The notes under the pieces were generated by a model. The model ran no database searches. It saw only the letters and a list, made by a program, of their open reading frames with translations, and was not told the origin of the DNA. A stretch of DNA of 16,962 nucleotides from the NCBI GenBank assembly GCA_002421475.1, contig DIJW01000037.1:269-17230 (forward strand), read 5' to 3'. Source of the DNA: Thiomicrospira sp. UBA5634. GTDB taxonomy: Bacteria > Pseudomonadota > Gammaproteobacteria > Thiomicrospirales > Thiomicrospiraceae. Position numbers and translations under genes: made by a program. Position 1 is the first letter of the stretch. Each line of letters opens with the position of its first letter. Of this stretch, positions 6,680 through 13,232 are shown in pieces.

Positions 6680-7366
6680 ATGACGTTTAACGACATCCAT
6701 CACGACCCTGAACAGACGATTTTAAAATCCTGGGATACCAATGCCAAAGCATGGACGCAGGCGGTGCGCAATCGTGAAATCGAAAGCCGCAATCGGGTCA
6801 CCAATCAGGCGATTGTCAATGCTATCTTGGCGCAGGACTTTCAATCCATGCTGGATGTCGGCTGTGGTGAAGGCTGGCTGATACGCGAAATCGCCAGCAC
6901 CAGGCCTGGTGCAAAGTCCTATGACTATGTGGGTATCGATGGCAGTGAGGATTTGATTCGCCACGCGCAAGAACTTGACCCGCAGCATAGCTACCTTAAC
7001 CTCACTTACCAGTCATTAAACATCGACAGTTTACAACGCAAATTTGATTTGATTGTCTGCAACTTCTCGCTATTCGGTAAAGAATCAGTCGATGATTTAT
7101 TACTAAAGCTCAAAGACTTGCTAACCGAAAACGGTCGGATTTTAATTCAGACTTTACACGTTGAAGATGAGGAGACCGGATGGCAAGCCGGTTCATGGCA
7201 AGGCTTTTCCGAACAGTTTACCGATCCCGCGCCCTGGTATAAACGCAATCACCAGGCCTGGTTAAACACCTTTGAACAAGCCGGCCTGTTGGTGTGTCAT
7301 GATCATAAGACGCAACATCCTGATACCCTGCAAACCTGCTCGGTTATCTTTACCCTGAAACCATAA
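6680..7366 (+). CDS. Class I SAM-dependent methyltransferase
   Basis: The product is 228 residues. The Rossmann methyltransferase series is clear: motif I SMLDVGCGEGWL (56-67) binds SAM and YVGIDGSEDLI (83-93) supplies the acidic ribose-binding position. FDLIVCNFSLF (122-132) and GRILIQTLH (152-160) complete the core. The C-terminal part (GSWQGFSEQF, PAPWYKRNHQAWL) resembles small-molecule methyltransferases; the acceptor is unknown. AGAG before ATG 6680 is a usable ribosome site. It is the first gene of a tight three-gene set (15 bases to the lipoprotein). Two copies of the dispersed palindrome lie inside it, read as TRPG (74-77) and as HQAW (191-194), outside the SAM motifs. Confidence 0.85.
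   Translation: MTFNDIHHDPEQTILKSWDTNAKAWTQAVRNREIESRNRVTNQAIVNAILAQDFQSMLDVGCGEGWLIREIASTRPGAKSYDYVGIDGSEDLIRHAQELDPQHSYLNLTYQSLNIDSLQRKFDLIVCNFSLFGKESVDDLLLKLKDLLTENGRILIQTLHVEDEETGWQAGSWQGFSEQFTDPAPWYKRNHQAWLNTFEQAGLLVCHDHKTQHPDTLQTCSVIFTLKP
6899..6910. repeat. Dispersed palindrome ACCAGGCCTGGT, copy 2 (in methyltransferase gene)
   Basis: Perfect 12-mer, extended to 16 bp as GCACCAGGCCTGGTGC (6897-6912). In frame 1 of the gene it encodes T-R-P-G in the loop between motif I helix and the next strand. Confidence 0.9.
7251..7262. repeat. Dispersed palindrome ACCAGGCCTGGT, copy 3 (in methyltransferase gene)
   Basis: Perfect 12-mer starting at codon position 2, encoding H-Q-A-W-L near the C-terminus of the methyltransferase. 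Confidence 0.9.
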
Positions 7367-7381
7367 GACCGGAAAAAAATC

Positions 7382-7606
7382 ATGAACAACCCAATCAAAG
7401 TTTTCATCCTAGTGTCCTTTTTAGGACTCACAGCCTGTTCGTCAAAAAACGCTTACTACGGCCTGCAGTTCGGTCAAAAAAATGAGTGCCAGAAATATTT
7501 GCCTAACTACGAAGATTATCAGCGCTGCTTGGAAACTAACGATATGAGTTACGAGGAATACCAACGTCACCGTGATGAGTTGAAAACGAATCCTAAATCG
7601 GACTAA
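7382..7606 (+). CDS. Small lipoprotein of unknown function
   Basis: The product is 74 residues: a short N-terminus with one lysine, a hydrophobic stretch (VFILVSFLGL) and the lipobox LTAC with the lipidated cysteine at position 19, followed by SSKN. The mature ~55 residues are polar and tyrosine-rich, with two further cysteines (NECQKYLPNYEDYQRC) that could form a disulfide in the periplasm. I do not recognise a family. It lies 15 bases after the methyltransferase and 4 bases before the SGNH hydrolase, so all three are probably one transcript. Confidence 0.8.
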   Translation: MNNPIKVFILVSFLGLTACSSKNAYYGLQFGQKNECQKYLPNYEDYQRCLETNDMSYEEYQRHRDELKTNPKSD

Positions 7607-7610
7607 CCAT

Positions 7611-8192
7611 ATGAAAGATATGCGTATTTGTTTTATCGGCGATTCGTTCGTCAATGGCACGGGCGACGAAAAAATGCTCGGTTGGGCAGGTCGTTTGTGC
7701 GCCGAAGCTCGGCAACATGGTCATGACACCACCTATTACAACCTCGGCATCCGTCGTAATACGTCAACGGATATTTTGCAACGCTGGTCTGAGGTTTCGC
7801 TACGTCAGCAACCGGACTGCGACAACCGTATTGTGTTGTCATGCGGTGTCAACGACACCACGATGGAAAACGGTGCCATGCGGGTCGATTTCGAAACGTC
7901 TTTGCAAAATATGCGTGATTTATTTGCCCGTATGCAATCATCACCAGGCCTGGTGGTTGGCCCGCCGCCCGTTGATGACGAGTTACAAAACCAACGCATT
8001 CAAACCTTATCCAACGCCATGCAGTCCGAAGCCAAAAAAGCCGGATTACCGTTTATTTCACTATTCGATCACTTGATTCAAGACAGCAATTATCTGGCTG
8101 AAATCGCGCAAAATGACGGCGCACATCCGCGTTCGACCGGCTATGACAAAATAGCTCGTCTTATCTCAGATTCCGGCAAATGGTGGTTTTAA
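7611..8192 (+). CDS. SGNH/GDSL-type hydrolase
   Basis: The product is 193 residues. Block I is CFIGDSFVNG with the nucleophile Ser12. Block II is NLGIRRNTSTDI, block III is CGVNDTT with Asn81, and block V is NDGAHPRSTGYDKIA with the Asp169-x-x-His172 pair. These are the four signatures of SGNH esterases/lipases. No signal peptide is visible, so it probably acts in the cytoplasm on an ester or acetyl group that cannot be named from sequence. ATG 7611 is used; an in-frame ATG at 7620 would remove three residues. It is the last gene of the operon and ends 19 bases from the convergent SRPBCC gene. One dispersed palindrome sits inside it, read as S-P-G-L-V (111-115). Confidence 0.85.
   Translation: MKDMRICFIGDSFVNGTGDEKMLGWAGRLCAEARQHGHDTTYYNLGIRRNTSTDILQRWSEVSLRQQPDCDNRIVLSCGVNDTTMENGAMRVDFETSLQNMRDLFARMQSSPGLVVGPPPVDDELQNQRIQTLSNAMQSEAKKAGLPFISLFDHLIQDSNYLAEIAQNDGAHPRSTGYDKIARLISDSGKWWF
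7943..7954. repeat. Dispersed palindrome ACCAGGCCTGGT, copy 4 (in SGNH hydrolase gene)
   Basis: Perfect 12-mer starting at codon position 3, read as S-P-G-L-V. This is the third reading frame used by the palindrome within this operon. Confidence 0.9.
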
Positions 8193-8211
8193 TGAGAACT
8201 GCAAAATTTAA

Positions 8212-8613
8212 TCAAACCTTTCGTTCAAGATAGTCTTTTAAAGTTTGCAGATCTCTTTCCACGGCACGTGCGTCTTCAGCGAATTGTTGCGCCGACATAC
8301 CGGGTTGTCGCAATAACGTGAATATGAATTCACTGCCATCTCCATTGGGCACAACCCGCATCGGATTGTGAACGATCACGCCCGAATCCAACTCAACATC
8401 ATGATCCATCACACCAAAGCTATTCGTTGGCGCAAATTTAATTATTACTTTGCCAAAAGGCGCTTCTGCCAGCCACACATCCCCTAATTGTTTCACCTCC
8501 GTGCCCGCCAAACCTGCCGCCCAGCGCGGTAAATTCGCAGGATTAGCTGCAAATGCATAAACGTCCACAGGAGAACGATCAATATAAATGCTGATATGTT
8601 TTACGTCTTGCAT
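8212..8613 (-). CDS. SRPBCC-family (polyketide cyclase/START-like) protein
   Basis: From ATG 8613 the product is 133 residues. It opens with MQDVKHISIYIDRSPVDVYAFAANPANLPRWAAGL, the usual first strand and helix of the SRPBCC helix-grip fold (ISI-I-R-P-x-x-VYxFxxxPxNLPxW). Later strands include GVMDHDVEL, NPMRVVPNGDGSEFIFTL and a long C-terminal helix (QQFAEDARAVERDLQTLKDYLE). The fold forms a hydrophobic ligand pocket; the ligand is unknown. AAGGGG seven bases before ATG 8613 decides the start over an upstream in-frame ATG at 8685, whose extra residues look non-coding. It is convergent with the SGNH hydrolase gene. Confidence 0.83.
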   Translation of the reverse strand: MQDVKHISIYIDRSPVDVYAFAANPANLPRWAAGLAGTEVKQLGDVWLAEAPFGKVIIKFAPTNSFGVMDHDVELDSGVIVHNPMRVVPNGDGSEFIFTLLRQPGMSAQQFAEDARAVERDLQTLKDYLERKV

Positions 8614-8751
8614 CAGAAACCCCTTGGATTGTTTTATGTTGTGTTCGAACCGAGTAGCACTCCAAAACCCAGCCAAAATAAACATTTTCCTTAAAATAAT
8701 ATATAGTTAAAACTGATCCGTTCACTAAATAATTAGGTTCAGAGGTGATTT

Positions 8752-9231
8752 ATGGCCAGGTTGCACAATAAAATCGTGCCGCATTTGTGGTTCGATACGC
8801 AGGCAATAGAGGCGGCGGAATTTTATGTTTCGGTGTTTAAGGATAGTCGAATTCTGCACAAGACGACACTCGAAAACACGCCTTCAGGTTCGGTAGATAC
8901 GGTTAGGTTTGAGTTATTAGGACAGGAATTTATGGCGATTAGCGCCGGGCCGCTGTTTCGTTTTAACGAGGCGATTTCGTTTATGGTGAAATGTGATACC
9001 CAAGATGAAATAGATTACTACTGGGATGCGCTCACCCAAAACGGTGGCGAAGAAGTAGAATGCGGCTGGTTAAAAGACAAGTTTGGTTTATCTTGGCAAA
9101 TCGTGCCAACGGTAATGGACGAGATGATGCAATCGACAGATTTACAGCAAATCGAGCGCGTCACCCAGGCGTTTTTACAAATGAAAAAGTTTGATATTGC
9201 GGCGTTAAAAGCGGCTTTTGCTAATGAGTAA
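8752..9231 (+). CDS. VOC-superfamily (PhnB/3-dmu-9-3-mt-like) protein
   Basis: The product is 159 residues. NKIVPHLWFDTQAIEAAEFYVSVFKDSRI is the standard opening of the 3-demethylubiquinone methyltransferase-like branch of the glyoxalase/bleomycin-resistance fold. FELLGQEFMAISAGPLFRFNEAISFMVKC and GEEVECGWLKDKFGLSWQIVPTVM follow as the second beta-alpha-beta-beta-beta module. Members bind a metal or small substrate, but no reaction can be assigned. AGAGGTG at seven bases supports ATG 8752. It is followed at 40 bases by a DUF1801 gene; the two families are both small and poorly characterised and often found together, so they may be co-expressed. Confidence 0.85.
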   Translation: MARLHNKIVPHLWFDTQAIEAAEFYVSVFKDSRILHKTTLENTPSGSVDTVRFELLGQEFMAISAGPLFRFNEAISFMVKCDTQDEIDYYWDALTQNGGEEVECGWLKDKFGLSWQIVPTVMDEMMQSTDLQQIERVTQAFLQMKKFDIAALKAAFANE

Positions 9232-9270
9232 ACAACCGCTTTTGACAGCAAATAGCTTGAGTAAATCATC

Positions 9271-9657
9271 ATGAACAAACAAAGCTCTCATTCAAACACC
9301 AACCCAAGCGTTATAAAACTGCTGGATGATTGGCAATATACTCGGCCGGATTTGTATCCGCTGGTCGAAGCGCTTTATCAGTTAATCAGGCAACATGCGC
9401 CACAATTAATCGAACAGGTGAAATACGGCGGAATTTTGTTTTCCCGAACCGAAGCTGAATCTTCAAGCGTTTGTGGTGTATTCATGTATACCGCGCATGT
9501 ATCTTTAGAGTTCAGCCGGGGCGCACAGCTTAACGACCCACAGAATCAATTGGAGGGATCGGGAAAATATCGCCGCCACCTGAAGTTCAAAACCCTCGAT
9601 GATTTAAAACTAAAACAGCCGCTGCATTTCTTTAATTTAGCGTTACAAATCGCTTAA
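9271..9657 (+). CDS. DUF1801 (YdhG-like) domain protein
   Basis: The product is 128 residues. The N-terminal helices (NPSVIKLLDDW, RPDLYPLVEALYQLIRQ) lead to EQVKYGGILFSR, a strand pair (VCGVFMYTAHVSLEF) and LEGSGKYRRHLKFKTLDDL. The GxGKxxRH(L/I) signature and the order of elements fit DUF1801 proteins. Function unknown; relatives include YdhG and a domain fused to other small proteins. No strong ribosome site is seen before ATG 9271. The stop codon is directly joined to a dispersed palindrome that fills the 17-base gap to the convergent efflux gene. Confidence 0.8.
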   Translation: MNKQSSHSNTNPSVIKLLDDWQYTRPDLYPLVEALYQLIRQHAPQLIEQVKYGGILFSRTEAESSSVCGVFMYTAHVSLEFSRGAQLNDPQNQLEGSGKYRRHLKFKTLDDLKLKQPLHFFNLALQIA

Positions 9658-9668
9658 CCAGGCCTGGT
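9657..9668. repeat. Dispersed palindrome ACCAGGCCTGGT, copy 5
   Basis: Perfect 12-mer, 14 bp if the flanking A and T are counted (9656-9669). It begins on the last base of the DUF1801 stop codon and fills most of the gap to the convergent efflux gene. Confidence 0.9.
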
Positions 9669-9674
9669 TCATGG

Positions 9675-10874
9675 CTAATCAAGTTTTTGTAAACTTAATT
9701 CACGGCGCACACTGAGCCACAACAACACGGCCACGCTAAATAGCGCGGCGTTAGCAAGCGCCATGTGTTGTAAATTCGATTGCACTAAAGGCACCACTAA
9801 TGCAGTCACCAGTGCCGCGGTGCCCATTTGCATAAACGCTTGTAACGAGCTGGCCATGCCGCGTTTAGTCGGCAAACAATCAAACGCTACCAAACTTAAA
9901 CCGGGGTTGGTCATCGAATATCCCAAGGCATACAACACAATCGGCGTGATGACCCACCAAGCGTTCACATCCGCCCACTGTTCTGCTGCCAAATTGACCA
10001 AAACGCCAATACCGGCAATAGTAAGTGCGGCATTAATTAAATTCGCTGCACTGAATTTGTGGCTGAGTCGATGAATTAACATCGAACCTAAAAATATCCC
10101 GGACACGACCGGCACAAAAAACCGCCAGAAATCCTGTTCGGCAAACTGCAAATGATCAAAAATCAAACTGGCCGAACCGGCGACATACACAAAAAACGCG
10201 CCGGTTAACATGCCTTGCGCCGCCACCAAACGCAAAAAGTGCGGATGACGCAAACTGTGCCAGTAAGAGTTTGCCAATTTGACCGGATGAATGGATTGTT
10301 TATGCTCGGCGTTTTGGGTTTCGCCAATGCGCGTATAAAACAACGCCACTATCACCAGTGCATAGGTCGCCAAAAAGTAAAACACCGAACGCCAACCCAA
10401 ATGCACTTCTAACCAACCGCCGATAATCGGCGCAATCGCCGGTGCGATCACAAATAACATCATCAGCGCCATGGCTTTTTGTGCCTCTGCGCCGTGAAAA
10501 TAATCTCGGATCATCGCCCGACTGGCGACTGTTCCACCTGCCACCATCAAGCCTTGCATCGCGCGTCCGACAAACAAGGTTTCATAACTGTTCGCCAGTG
10601 CAATTAATACCGAAGCCGCTAAATACCCGAGCAGACTGATCAAAATAATGGGGCGTCGCCCCCATTTATCGACCAATGGCCCCCACACCAACGTGGCCAA
10701 CGCAAACGCAATCAAATACACCGACAAGGTCTGCAGTAATAACGCGCGTGAAATCATTAATTCTTGCTCAATCGCACGGAACGACGGCAAATAAGTGTCG
10801 ATCGAAAACGGTGCGAGCATACCGATTAACGCCACCACAACAATTAACAATAAGGGATGTACTGTTGGTCTCAT
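9675..10874 (-). CDS. Bcr/CflA-family MFS drug efflux transporter
   Basis: The product is 399 residues with the 12-helix pattern of a drug:proton antiporter. Diagnostic features are IDTYLPSF at 25-32 in the first helix hairpin and the MFS motif A GPLVDKWGRRPI (65-76) between helices 2 and 3. The antiporter segment around GRAMQGLMVAGGTVASRAMIRD (motif B/C region) and PIIGGWLEVHLGWRSVFY also fit. These match the Bcr/CflA branch (bicyclomycin, chloramphenicol, sulfonamide export; CflA-like). Actual substrate unknown. AAAAGG five bases before ATG 10874 supports the start. It is divergent from the 104-residue hypothetical gene, with dyads in the space between them. Confidence 0.88.
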   Translation of the reverse strand: MRPTVHPLLLIVVVALIGMLAPFSIDTYLPSFRAIEQELMISRALLLQTLSVYLIAFALATLVWGPLVDKWGRRPIILISLLGYLAASVLIALANSYETLFVGRAMQGLMVAGGTVASRAMIRDYFHGAEAQKAMALMMLFVIAPAIAPIIGGWLEVHLGWRSVFYFLATYALVIVALFYTRIGETQNAEHKQSIHPVKLANSYWHSLRHPHFLRLVAAQGMLTGAFFVYVAGSASLIFDHLQFAEQDFWRFFVPVVSGIFLGSMLIHRLSHKFSAANLINAALTIAGIGVLVNLAAEQWADVNAWWVITPIVLYALGYSMTNPGLSLVAFDCLPTKRGMASSLQAFMQMGTAALVTALVVPLVQSNLQHMALANAALFSVAVLLWLSVRRELSLQKLD

Positions 10875-10896
10875 GTTTGCCTTTTAATCTCAACAA

Positions 10897-10918
10897 TGCA
10901 TAACTAAAAAGTTATGCA
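10897..10918. promoter_or_regulatory. Dyad upstream of the efflux gene
   Basis: The 9-bp arms TGCATAACT (10897-10905) and AGTTATGCA (10910-10918) are separated by AAAA. It lies 23 bases upstream of the efflux start and in front of the divergent gene. It could be an operator controlling the pump, or a short transcribed hairpin. No regulator gene adjoins it. Confidence 0.4.
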
Positions 10919-10949
10919 AAAAGGTGGTAATCATATACTTTTAAAATTT

Positions 10950-10976
10950 CCTAGCTATTCACTAGGTCTTTATACT
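10950..10976 (+). promoter_or_regulatory. Possible promoter and operator of the 104-residue gene
   Basis: TATACT (10971-10976) resembles a -10 element. CCTAG (10950-10954) and CTAGG (10962-10966) form a dyad across the spacer. The -35 (TTCCTA) is weak. Inferred only. Confidence 0.25.
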
Positions 10977-11010
10977 CAACTCGAGCTTTCACAAAATAAG
11001 GAGCGCGATC

Positions 11011-11325
11011 ATGGGCTATGTTTTACCACTCACAACACGCGACTTAGCAACCGCCGGCGTTATCGCGAAAGAAAAACCCGACCAACCGGCCAGCGTACAC
11101 GCATTTACCGCCAAAGAAATCGACATGATGCCCGGCGATTGGGCTGAGCCGGGATGGCCAACCCCTTACGAATTGCGCACCACGCTGCATACTTGTCGCC
11201 GCTTGTGGCAACAAAACATGGATGCGCTTCACCACCGCGATTGTGATCGCGAAGTCACGCTACAAAACATTCAGGTGCTGGAAAAACTACACATTCACCT
11301 AATGGATTATTTGGTGGATGAATAA
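11011..11325 (+). CDS. Hypothetical protein, 104 residues
   Basis: Not recognised. The product is soluble, without signal peptide or membrane segment. The N-terminal ~35 residues look extended (PLTTRDLATAGVIAKEKPDQ). A central proline/tryptophan-rich patch follows (MPGDWAEPGWPTPYEL), then a helical C-terminal half with several histidines and two cysteines (TLHTCRRLWQQNMDALHHRDCDRE, VLEKLHIHLMDYLVDE) that could hold a metal. AAGGAG at eight bases gives good support for ATG 11011. It is transcribed divergently from the efflux gene and followed by a strong hairpin terminator, so it appears to be a single-gene unit. Confidence 0.7.
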   Translation: MGYVLPLTTRDLATAGVIAKEKPDQPASVHAFTAKEIDMMPGDWAEPGWPTPYELRTTLHTCRRLWQQNMDALHHRDCDREVTLQNIQVLEKLHIHLMDYLVDE

Positions 11326-11351
11326 CGCTCAAAAACGCATGAATAATGCTC

Positions 11352-11384
11352 ACCACCAGGCCTGGTTTCAGGCCTGGTGGTTTC
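11352..11384 (+). terminator. Hairpin terminator built from two facing palindrome copies
   Basis: A 13-bp perfect stem, ACCACCAGGCCTG (11352-11364) and CAGGCCTGGTGGT (11369-11381), closes a GTTT loop and is followed by TT. It lies 27 bases after the stop of the 104-residue gene and before the convergent psiE-like gene. The left arm includes a full palindrome copy (11355-11366); the right arm is a partial copy. T-tract is short, so termination strength is uncertain. Confidence 0.55.
11355..11366. repeat. Dispersed palindrome ACCAGGCCTGGT, copy 6 plus partial copy
   Basis: Perfect 12-mer, directly followed by CAGGCCTGGTGG (11369-11380), a copy lacking its first two bases. Together they form the 13-bp hairpin. 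The sequence after it (GTCATGCTGAACTGAAAGCG, from 11386) resembles the left arm of the 125-bp elements further right. Confidence 0.9.
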
Positions 11385-11437
11385 TGTCATGCTGAACTGA
11401 AAGCGAAACACCTCAAAATCGGGTTTAAATCATCCTG

Positions 11438-11917
11438 TTAAGCCGCTTGGGATTCTGCCTTCGACTCATTTTTCCACTGACGTTTTAAATTGTGAATATA
11501 AATAATCAATACAAAAAACGCGGTCGAAATCACGCCCAAAATCAATAACGTCATATTTTCTTCCGGCACGGTATCCAGCAAAATTAACTTTCGCACAATC
11601 ACCACAAACGAAATTTCTAAAAACGTCAGTGCATAATCAAACCCATTGCGCACAAATAACGCTTTCACAATCGCCAATACGATCAAGGTAAATAACGCAT
11701 CGGTGAGCAAGATTTTCATTGACGCAAAATTCAACGCCCCCTGCTCGGCAATAAACTCAAACAACTTGCTCGAAATACTGAACAAACTCGCTGCCAAATA
11801 CAGCACCATAAACAAAATAAACACAAACCGTAACACCGCTACGACTTTCAACAGACTTTGCTCACCTTCGTTTTCCAACAACGAAAACGACCGCGCAACC
11901 CAATGAGACTTGGACAT
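11438..11917 (-). CDS. PsiE-like phosphate-starvation-inducible family membrane protein
   Basis: From ATG 11917 the product is 159 residues; a GTG at 11926 would add three. Four membrane segments lie at about 27-49, 69-89, 97-115 and 122-142. FLEISFVVIVRKLILLDTVPE in the third segment and loop, with conserved charged residues, is the clearest resemblance to the PsiE family. Function of PsiE is unknown; E. coli psiE responds to phosphate limitation and cAMP. The C-terminus is polar (RQWKNESKAESQ). No pho box was identified upstream. It is convergent with the 104-residue gene. Confidence 0.75.
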   Translation of the reverse strand: MSKSHWVARSFSLLENEGEQSLLKVVAVLRFVFILFMVLYLAASLFSISSKLFEFIAEQGALNFASMKILLTDALFTLIVLAIVKALFVRNGFDYALTFLEISFVVIVRKLILLDTVPEENMTLLILGVISTAFFVLIIYIHNLKRQWKNESKAESQAA

Positions 11918-12044
11918 GATCGACACCGACTATAAACAGGAAAAAAAGACCGCTCGAACGAGCTCACACAAAGTGTATCAAACACTACACAGCAAAAGCG
12001 CGCGCATTTAAGGTTTTTTTGTGCAGATAGAGAAAAACAACCAC

Positions 12045-12059
12045 CACCAGGCCTGCTGA
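12045..12059. repeat. Variant palindrome CACCAGGCCTGCTGA, left of the barrel gene
   Basis: Shares the CAGGCCTG core (12048-12055) but has CTGA instead of GTGG at the end. The identical 15-mer recurs at 12958-12972 on the other side of the next gene. Confidence 0.8.
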
Positions 12060-12150
12060 TAAAAAGATAAAGTTAATAAATATTGCCAAGCGCCCTATGC
12101 TTTTACTAGACTTATAAAATATTTAGCTTAGACTAATTTTTTATAACTCA

Positions 12151-12156
12151 AGGAGG
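12151..12156 (+). promoter_or_regulatory. Ribosome binding site that fixes a TTG start
   Basis: AGGAGG (preceded by CA) lies seven bases before TTG 12164. The next in-frame ATG is at 12230, after the signal peptide, so TTG must be the start. Confidence 0.8.
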
Positions 12157-12163
12157 ATTAACT

Positions 12164-12934
12164 TTGAAACACTTGATATTGTCGTTGGCCGCATTCGCCA
12201 TTTTGTCTTTACCAAACCTAGTAAAAGCCATGGATTTACGCCCATTGGCAGCTGACCGGCCGGATACAACCGAAAGCCCGCAAACAGTAGATAAAGGGCA
12301 CTGGCAAATTGAAACCAGCCTTGTGGGATATGCGCAAGACAAACTGAATGGGCAAACAACACGTGCTTATGAAGCTTTTAACACCAACTTAAAATACGGC
12401 TTAACCGACTCGATTGATTTTCATATTGTATTCACCCCCTACATTCAACAGGAAACAGCCAACCAATCATCAAAAAGTCACAGCGACTTGCAACTGCGCA
12501 CTAAAATCAACCTCTGGGGTAATGACAACGGAGACAGTGCTATGGCATTACTGCCCTATATAAAACTGGCAACCGGTGAGTTTTCTAACGACAACACTGA
12601 GGGTGGACTCATTGTCACCTATGGCACAGAACTCGCCGACTACAGCATCGGAGCCCAAATACAATTGGACTACGTGTACGATGAAACCAAAGACCAAATG
12701 GGGTTTTCCGGCAGTTATGCTGCTGTTTTTGGTTATGACATCAATCACCGTATCGCCGGCTATATCGAACAACTTGGCGAATTCGATACGGACAATCAAT
12801 ACATTCCTTACGCCAGTTTTGGCTTTACTTACCAATCCAATCACAATCAGCAATGGGACATAGGTTCAAAACTCGCACTCGATGATCAAGGACAGGATTT
12901 TGAGATTTTTTTCGGCTTAACACAGCGTTATTAA
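12164..12934 (+). CDS. Outer-membrane beta-barrel 'transporter' of the MetA-pathway (Phenol_MetA_deg) type
   Basis: The product is 256 residues and starts at a TTG. A signal peptide (KHLILSLAAFAILSLPNLVKA) is cleaved after residue 22 (V-K-A). The mature protein begins near RPLAADRPDTTESPQTVDKGHWQIE. The AADRPDxTESPxTVxxGxxQxE opening, followed by alternating polar/aromatic strands (YEAFNTNLKYGLTDSIDFHIVF, DLQLRTKINLWG, LLPYIKLATGEF), is typical of the PF13557-like family annotated as putative transporters. The last residues are FGLTQRY, ending in an aromatic residue as outer-membrane barrels do. A role in uptake or export of aromatic compounds is a family label only. It stands alone, bracketed by identical 15-bp variant palindromes. 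Confidence 0.8.
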   Translation: MKHLILSLAAFAILSLPNLVKAMDLRPLAADRPDTTESPQTVDKGHWQIETSLVGYAQDKLNGQTTRAYEAFNTNLKYGLTDSIDFHIVFTPYIQQETANQSSKSHSDLQLRTKINLWGNDNGDSAMALLPYIKLATGEFSNDNTEGGLIVTYGTELADYSIGAQIQLDYVYDETKDQMGFSGSYAAVFGYDINHRIAGYIEQLGEFDTDNQYIPYASFGFTYQSNHNQQWDIGSKLALDDQGQDFEIFFGLTQRY

Positions 12935-12957
12935 CCTGCACGACAACTTGTCAGCCA

Positions 12958-12972
12958 CACCAGGCCTGCTGA
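12958..12972. repeat. Variant palindrome CACCAGGCCTGCTGA, right of the barrel gene
   Basis: Exact repeat of 12045-12059 in the same orientation, 24 bases after the barrel gene stop. The rest of the 298-base gap to the next gene (12935-13232) holds this repeat, the hairpin at 13149-13188 and otherwise nothing I can name. Confidence 0.8.
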
Positions 12973-13148
12973 ATAGTTCATTCCGCGTAAAGTGACATAC
13001 GACAAGAATAGTCTTGATGGTCGCTACGCGGCTTGATTTGTCTAAAAACCCTTAATAATCCTAGTGTTATATTTATAAACCAAGTTGATACTGAGGTATA
13101 TAGATTCTATTACCTTGCGCAAACGAGTTCTGATATGGTGAAAGCCAA

Positions 13149-13188
13149 AGACTAAAACTTAATCAAATTTAGGTTTTAGTCTGATTAA
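13149..13188 (+). promoter_or_regulatory. AT-rich hairpin in the leader of the DUF2189 gene
   Basis: AGACTAAAAC (13149-13158) pairs with GTTTTAGTCT (13173-13182), 10 bp around a 14-base loop. Within it TTAATCA (13159-13165) can pair alternatively with TGATTAA (13182-13188). It ends 44 bases before the start codon. Either an operator dyad or a leader RNA with two mutually exclusive pairings. Confidence 0.35.
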
Positions 13189-13232
13189 AAACTTCATTAA
13201 TCTTTGAGGTCAATCAGAGAAAGGGGGATGCA

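Noticed and set aside
7654..8076. 140-residue open frame overlapping the SGNH gene
   Set aside because: Shadow frame; the SGNH frame carries all catalytic blocks.
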